A stretch of 64,000 nucleotides of DNA from Hymenobacter sp. 5317J-9 (GTDB taxonomy: Bacteria > Bacteroidota > Bacteroidia > Cytophagales > Hymenobacteraceae): NCBI RefSeq assembly GCF_022921075.1, contig NZ_CP095050.1, positions 3,534,001 through 3,598,000 of the forward strand. Reading direction: 5' to 3'. Each line of letters starts with the position of its first letter. Position 1 is the first letter of the stretch. Below, one piece after another: positions 61,873 through 64,000 of the stretch. Below the pieces are notes generated by a model, which was not told where the DNA came from, made no database searches, and saw nothing but the letters and a program-made list of their open reading frames with translations. Made by a program: the position numbers and the translations under genes.

Positions 61873-63270
61873 ATGGCCCTCGCTCCTTCCTCTCCTTCCC
61901 TTACCGCTGCTGCCCCTGCCCGCTCCTACGCCGGCCCCATGGTGCTGATGACCACGCTGTTCTTCCTGTTCGGCGCCGTCACCAACTTCAACGACGTGCT
62001 GATGCCGTATTTGAAAGACGTGTGCCAGCTCACCGATTTGCAGTCCTCGGCCGTGCAGTCGGCCTTTTTTGGGGCTTATTTTCTGATGTCGCTGCCCGCG
62101 GGCTGGGTACTCAAGCAACTGGGCTACCAGCGCGGCATCGTGGTGGGCCTGCTGGTGATGGCCGTGGGCGCACTGCTCTTCATTCCGGCAGCCGATTCCC
62201 GGGCTTTTGGGCTGTTTCTAACGGCGCTGGCCACGCTGGGCGCGGGCATCACGCTGCTGCAAGTGGCGGCCAATCCGTACGTAAGCATCTTGGGGCCGGC
62301 ACGCGGCGCGGCGGCGCGGGTGAGCGTAGTGGGCGTGGCCAACAATTTCGGCGGAAGCCTCTCCCCGCTGGTGGGCGGCTTGGTGCTCTTCGGCGGCTCG
62401 GTGGCCCTGAAAGCGCGGCTGGCCGCCCTCCCACTCAGCGAACGCCTGGCCGAAGAATCGCAACTGGTGAAAGGCCCCTACATCGGCCTGGCAGTGTTTC
62501 TGGTACTGCTGGCGGCCATGTTTTTCTTTCTTGTAAAGCTGCCCGACATCGAAGGCATTCCGGAAGAAGCTGCTGAGGAAGCCCGGCCCATGGCACCGGG
62601 GCGCACGTCGGCGCTGGCGTTTCCGCACTTGGTGCTGGGCGTAGTGGCCATTTTTGTGTACGTGGGCGTCGAAGTGGGCCTGGGCTCCTTCCTCATTCGC
62701 TACGGCGAGTCACAGGGCATTCAGCAGCTCTCAGCCTTCACCCAAAGCCTGGTGCGCGGCCTCAACGTAGCCACCAACTACGTAGGCGTCCTCTTCGGCC
62801 AGGACCCGGCTCCCATCGACACGGCCGCCGGCTTCACCAAAGCCGTGGGCGCGGTGCTGGTGTCCTCCTACTGGTTTGGCTCGCTGATTGGGCGCGTGGT
62901 GGGCATTCCGCTGCTGCTCAAATTCCACAACCGCGCCCTGCTGGTGGCCGTGTGCGCGGCCGGCGTGGCGCTGGTGGGCGCGAGCATCCTGAGCACCGGC
63001 GAAACGGCCCTGTGGCTCATCGTGCTCTGCGGCCTGATGAACTCCATCATGTGGCCCGTCATTTTCCCGCTGGCCATCACCGGCCTGGGGCCCTTCACCA
63101 AGCAGGGCTCTTCCTATCTGATTATGGCCATTGTGGGCGGGGCGCTCATTCCGCCGCTCATGGGCTGGCTGGCCACGCATGGCGGCGGGCTGCGGGTGGC
63201 GTTTGTGGTGCCGGCGCTGTGCTACCTGTACCTGCTGTTTTATGCCATGAGCGGGTACCGGGTGAGGTAA
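61873..63270 (+). CDS. FucP-type sugar:proton MFS transporter
   Basis: A 465-residue inner-membrane protein with 12 helices. Helix 1 has the family pattern LFFLFGAVTNFNDVLMPYLK, followed by QSAFFGAYFLMSLPAGWV and LQVAANPYVSILGP, marks of fucose/glucose/galactose permeases. A longer loop between helices 6 and 7 (about 225-250) is rich in Glu, Ala and Pro. It should import a monosaccharide with a proton; the exact sugar cannot be told. No sugar kinase or isomerase gene is adjacent. The repeat end GCGCTAC merges with TTTCG upstream, a possible TAnTTTCG box. Confidence 0.88.
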   Translation: MALAPSSPSLTAAAPARSYAGPMVLMTTLFFLFGAVTNFNDVLMPYLKDVCQLTDLQSSAVQSAFFGAYFLMSLPAGWVLKQLGYQRGIVVGLLVMAVGALLFIPAADSRAFGLFLTALATLGAGITLLQVAANPYVSILGPARGAAARVSVVGVANNFGGSLSPLVGGLVLFGGSVALKARLAALPLSERLAEESQLVKGPYIGLAVFLVLLAAMFFFLVKLPDIEGIPEEAAEEARPMAPGRTSALAFPHLVLGVVAIFVYVGVEVGLGSFLIRYGESQGIQQLSAFTQSLVRGLNVATNYVGVLFGQDPAPIDTAAGFTKAVGAVLVSSYWFGSLIGRVVGIPLLLKFHNRALLVAVCAAGVALVGASILSTGETALWLIVLCGLMNSIMWPVIFPLAITGLGPFTKQGSSYLIMAIVGGALIPPLMGWLATHGGGLRVAFVVPALCYLYLLFYAMSGYRVR

Positions 63271-63306
63271 AAGCGGCAAGCAGCCGTTCCCGTACAATTT
63301 CCCGCG

Positions 63307-63852
63307 CTACAGCCCGCCCAGATACTGCGGCGGCACGGCATCGACCAGCCACACGCCGTTGCCAGACTCATAGAAAACCGCGCCGGCCGCGTGCATGGCG
63401 GCAGCATCCACGGTCAGAATGTGGGGCTGGCCCCGGCGGGCGCCCACGCGGCGGGCGGTTTCCACGTCGGGCGAAAGATGCACGTGGTGGCGGCTCATTT
63501 TCTGCAAGCCGTCGCGCCGGATGGCGGGCAGCGCGGCCGGTGCCGTGCCGTGGTAGAGCACCGCGGGCGGCGTGGCAGGCCGCAACTGCAAGTCGACGGC
63601 CACGCTGTGGCCCTGCTGGGCGCGAATGCGGGTACCAGCCTCGTCGAAGGCAAAGCGCTGCTTATCGTTACGGGCCACTATTTCCTGCAACTCGTCCCGG
63701 CTGATGGGCACGCCCTTGGCCGCGCAGGCAGCCAGCAGCTCATCCACACTCACCCAGCCGCCCGCCTGTAGCTTCAGGCCAATGGCTTCGGGCCGGTGGC
63801 GCAGGTGCAGGCTCAGGAATTTGCTCAGGCGGGTAGTTTGCTTGGAGTGCAT
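63307..63852 (-). CDS. kptA: RNA 2'-phosphotransferase (Tpt1/KptA)
   Basis: A 181-residue enzyme that moves an internal RNA 2'-phosphate to NAD+, giving ADP-ribose 1''-2'' cyclic phosphate. Motifs: LSKFLSLHLRHRPEAIGL (Arg-His near 15-20), GGWVSVDELL, IVARNDKQRFAFDEAG, AVLYHGTAP, the central MSRHHVHLSPDVETARRVGARRG and ILTVDAAAMHAAG. The conserved Arg-His-Arg set is present, so it should be active. In yeast Tpt1 finishes tRNA splicing; most bacteria have no such ligation, so the natural RNA is unknown. No RNA ligase or RtcB gene is nearby. The start at 63852 is preferred; an ATG 12 codons upstream is possible. Confidence 0.92.
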   Translation of the reverse strand: MHSKQTTRLSKFLSLHLRHRPEAIGLKLQAGGWVSVDELLAACAAKGVPISRDELQEIVARNDKQRFAFDEAGTRIRAQQGHSVAVDLQLRPATPPAVLYHGTAPAALPAIRRDGLQKMSRHHVHLSPDVETARRVGARRGQPHILTVDAAAMHAAGAVFYESGNGVWLVDAVPPQYLGGL

Positions 63853-64000
63853 GAGGCGAAGTTCGTGGAAGTCGGACAGTACTATCATGCCTGGAATCAC
63901 TTTTCAGGTCGAGTGACTCGCAACACAGAGATGTGGAAATGCTACTTGCTCTGGCTATGGAATCAGGTACAAACCTTTATTTTCAAGCACAAACACTTTC

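Noticed and set aside
63901..64000. A gene at the right edge of the window
   Set aside because: The last hundred bases are AT-richer and hold no start with coding-like sequence; a gene may begin beyond the edge, but none is supported here.

Overview
The window looks like a chromosomal segment of a GC-rich Bacteroidota, most likely Hymenobacter or a close relative. The evidence is type IX secretion cargo of both sorting types (type A on the S8 protease at 3077-5896, type B on two giant proteins at 28822-34971), Bacteroidota promoter boxes of the form TAnnTTTG, a Bacteroidota-type three-gene succinate dehydrogenase (sdhC-sdhA-sdhB), many lipoproteins, and almost no purine-rich ribosome binding sites. 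No rRNA, tRNA, CRISPR array, insertion sequence or prophage was seen. No gene-free stretch exceeds about 265 bases.

Layout. 1-5900: small exported or unknown proteins, an orphan TonB C-terminal-domain protein and a secreted subtilase. 6072-9822: a GH15 glycosidase and a umuDC translesion polymerase pair. 10052-17820: a small leaderless-type gene, a DUF2459 protein, a membrane-anchored MutS-like ATPase, a Dph6-like enzyme, a GT2 glycosyltransferase, an EcsC protein, an alpha/beta hydrolase and a SUMF1-type lipoprotein. 17915-23000: aconitase, divergent from a TlpA-like lipoprotein, then a tandem universal stress protein. 23093-28681: a frameshifted cytochrome P450, polyprenyl diphosphate synthase, a hydrolase-folK pair and fabD. 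28822-34971: two paralogous type B T9SS proteins. 35235-38916: sdhCAB. 38974-45932: transporters, a flavin reductase, membrane proteins, a DbpA-like helicase and a small phosphatase. 45958-53837: a tandem pair of exported proteins, an MtfA-SEC-C peptidase, an M2 dipeptidase, a fasciclin lipoprotein and an outer-membrane protein. 53906-63852: pirin, an S24-type regulator, a DUF2306-led operon, frameshifted recQ, an RlmL-like methyltransferase, a FucP-type permease and kptA.

The most interesting links are these. (1) The umuDC promoter region (9865-9885) and the S24 regulator promoter region (55720-55739) carry the same unusual dyad, TTACTAA-N5-TTAG(T/C), which suggests that this LexA-like regulator controls itself and the mutagenic polymerase. 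(2) The window is full of paired-arm palindromic elements of several sequence families. Elements that begin with GTAG supply the stop codon of the neighbouring gene in four places. (3) Three otherwise normal genes (P450, a type B T9SS protein and recQ) are each broken by loss of one base in a C/G run, which points to assembly errors rather than decay. (4) Several genes start only 3-5 bases after a TAnnTTTG-like box, implying leaderless mRNAs.
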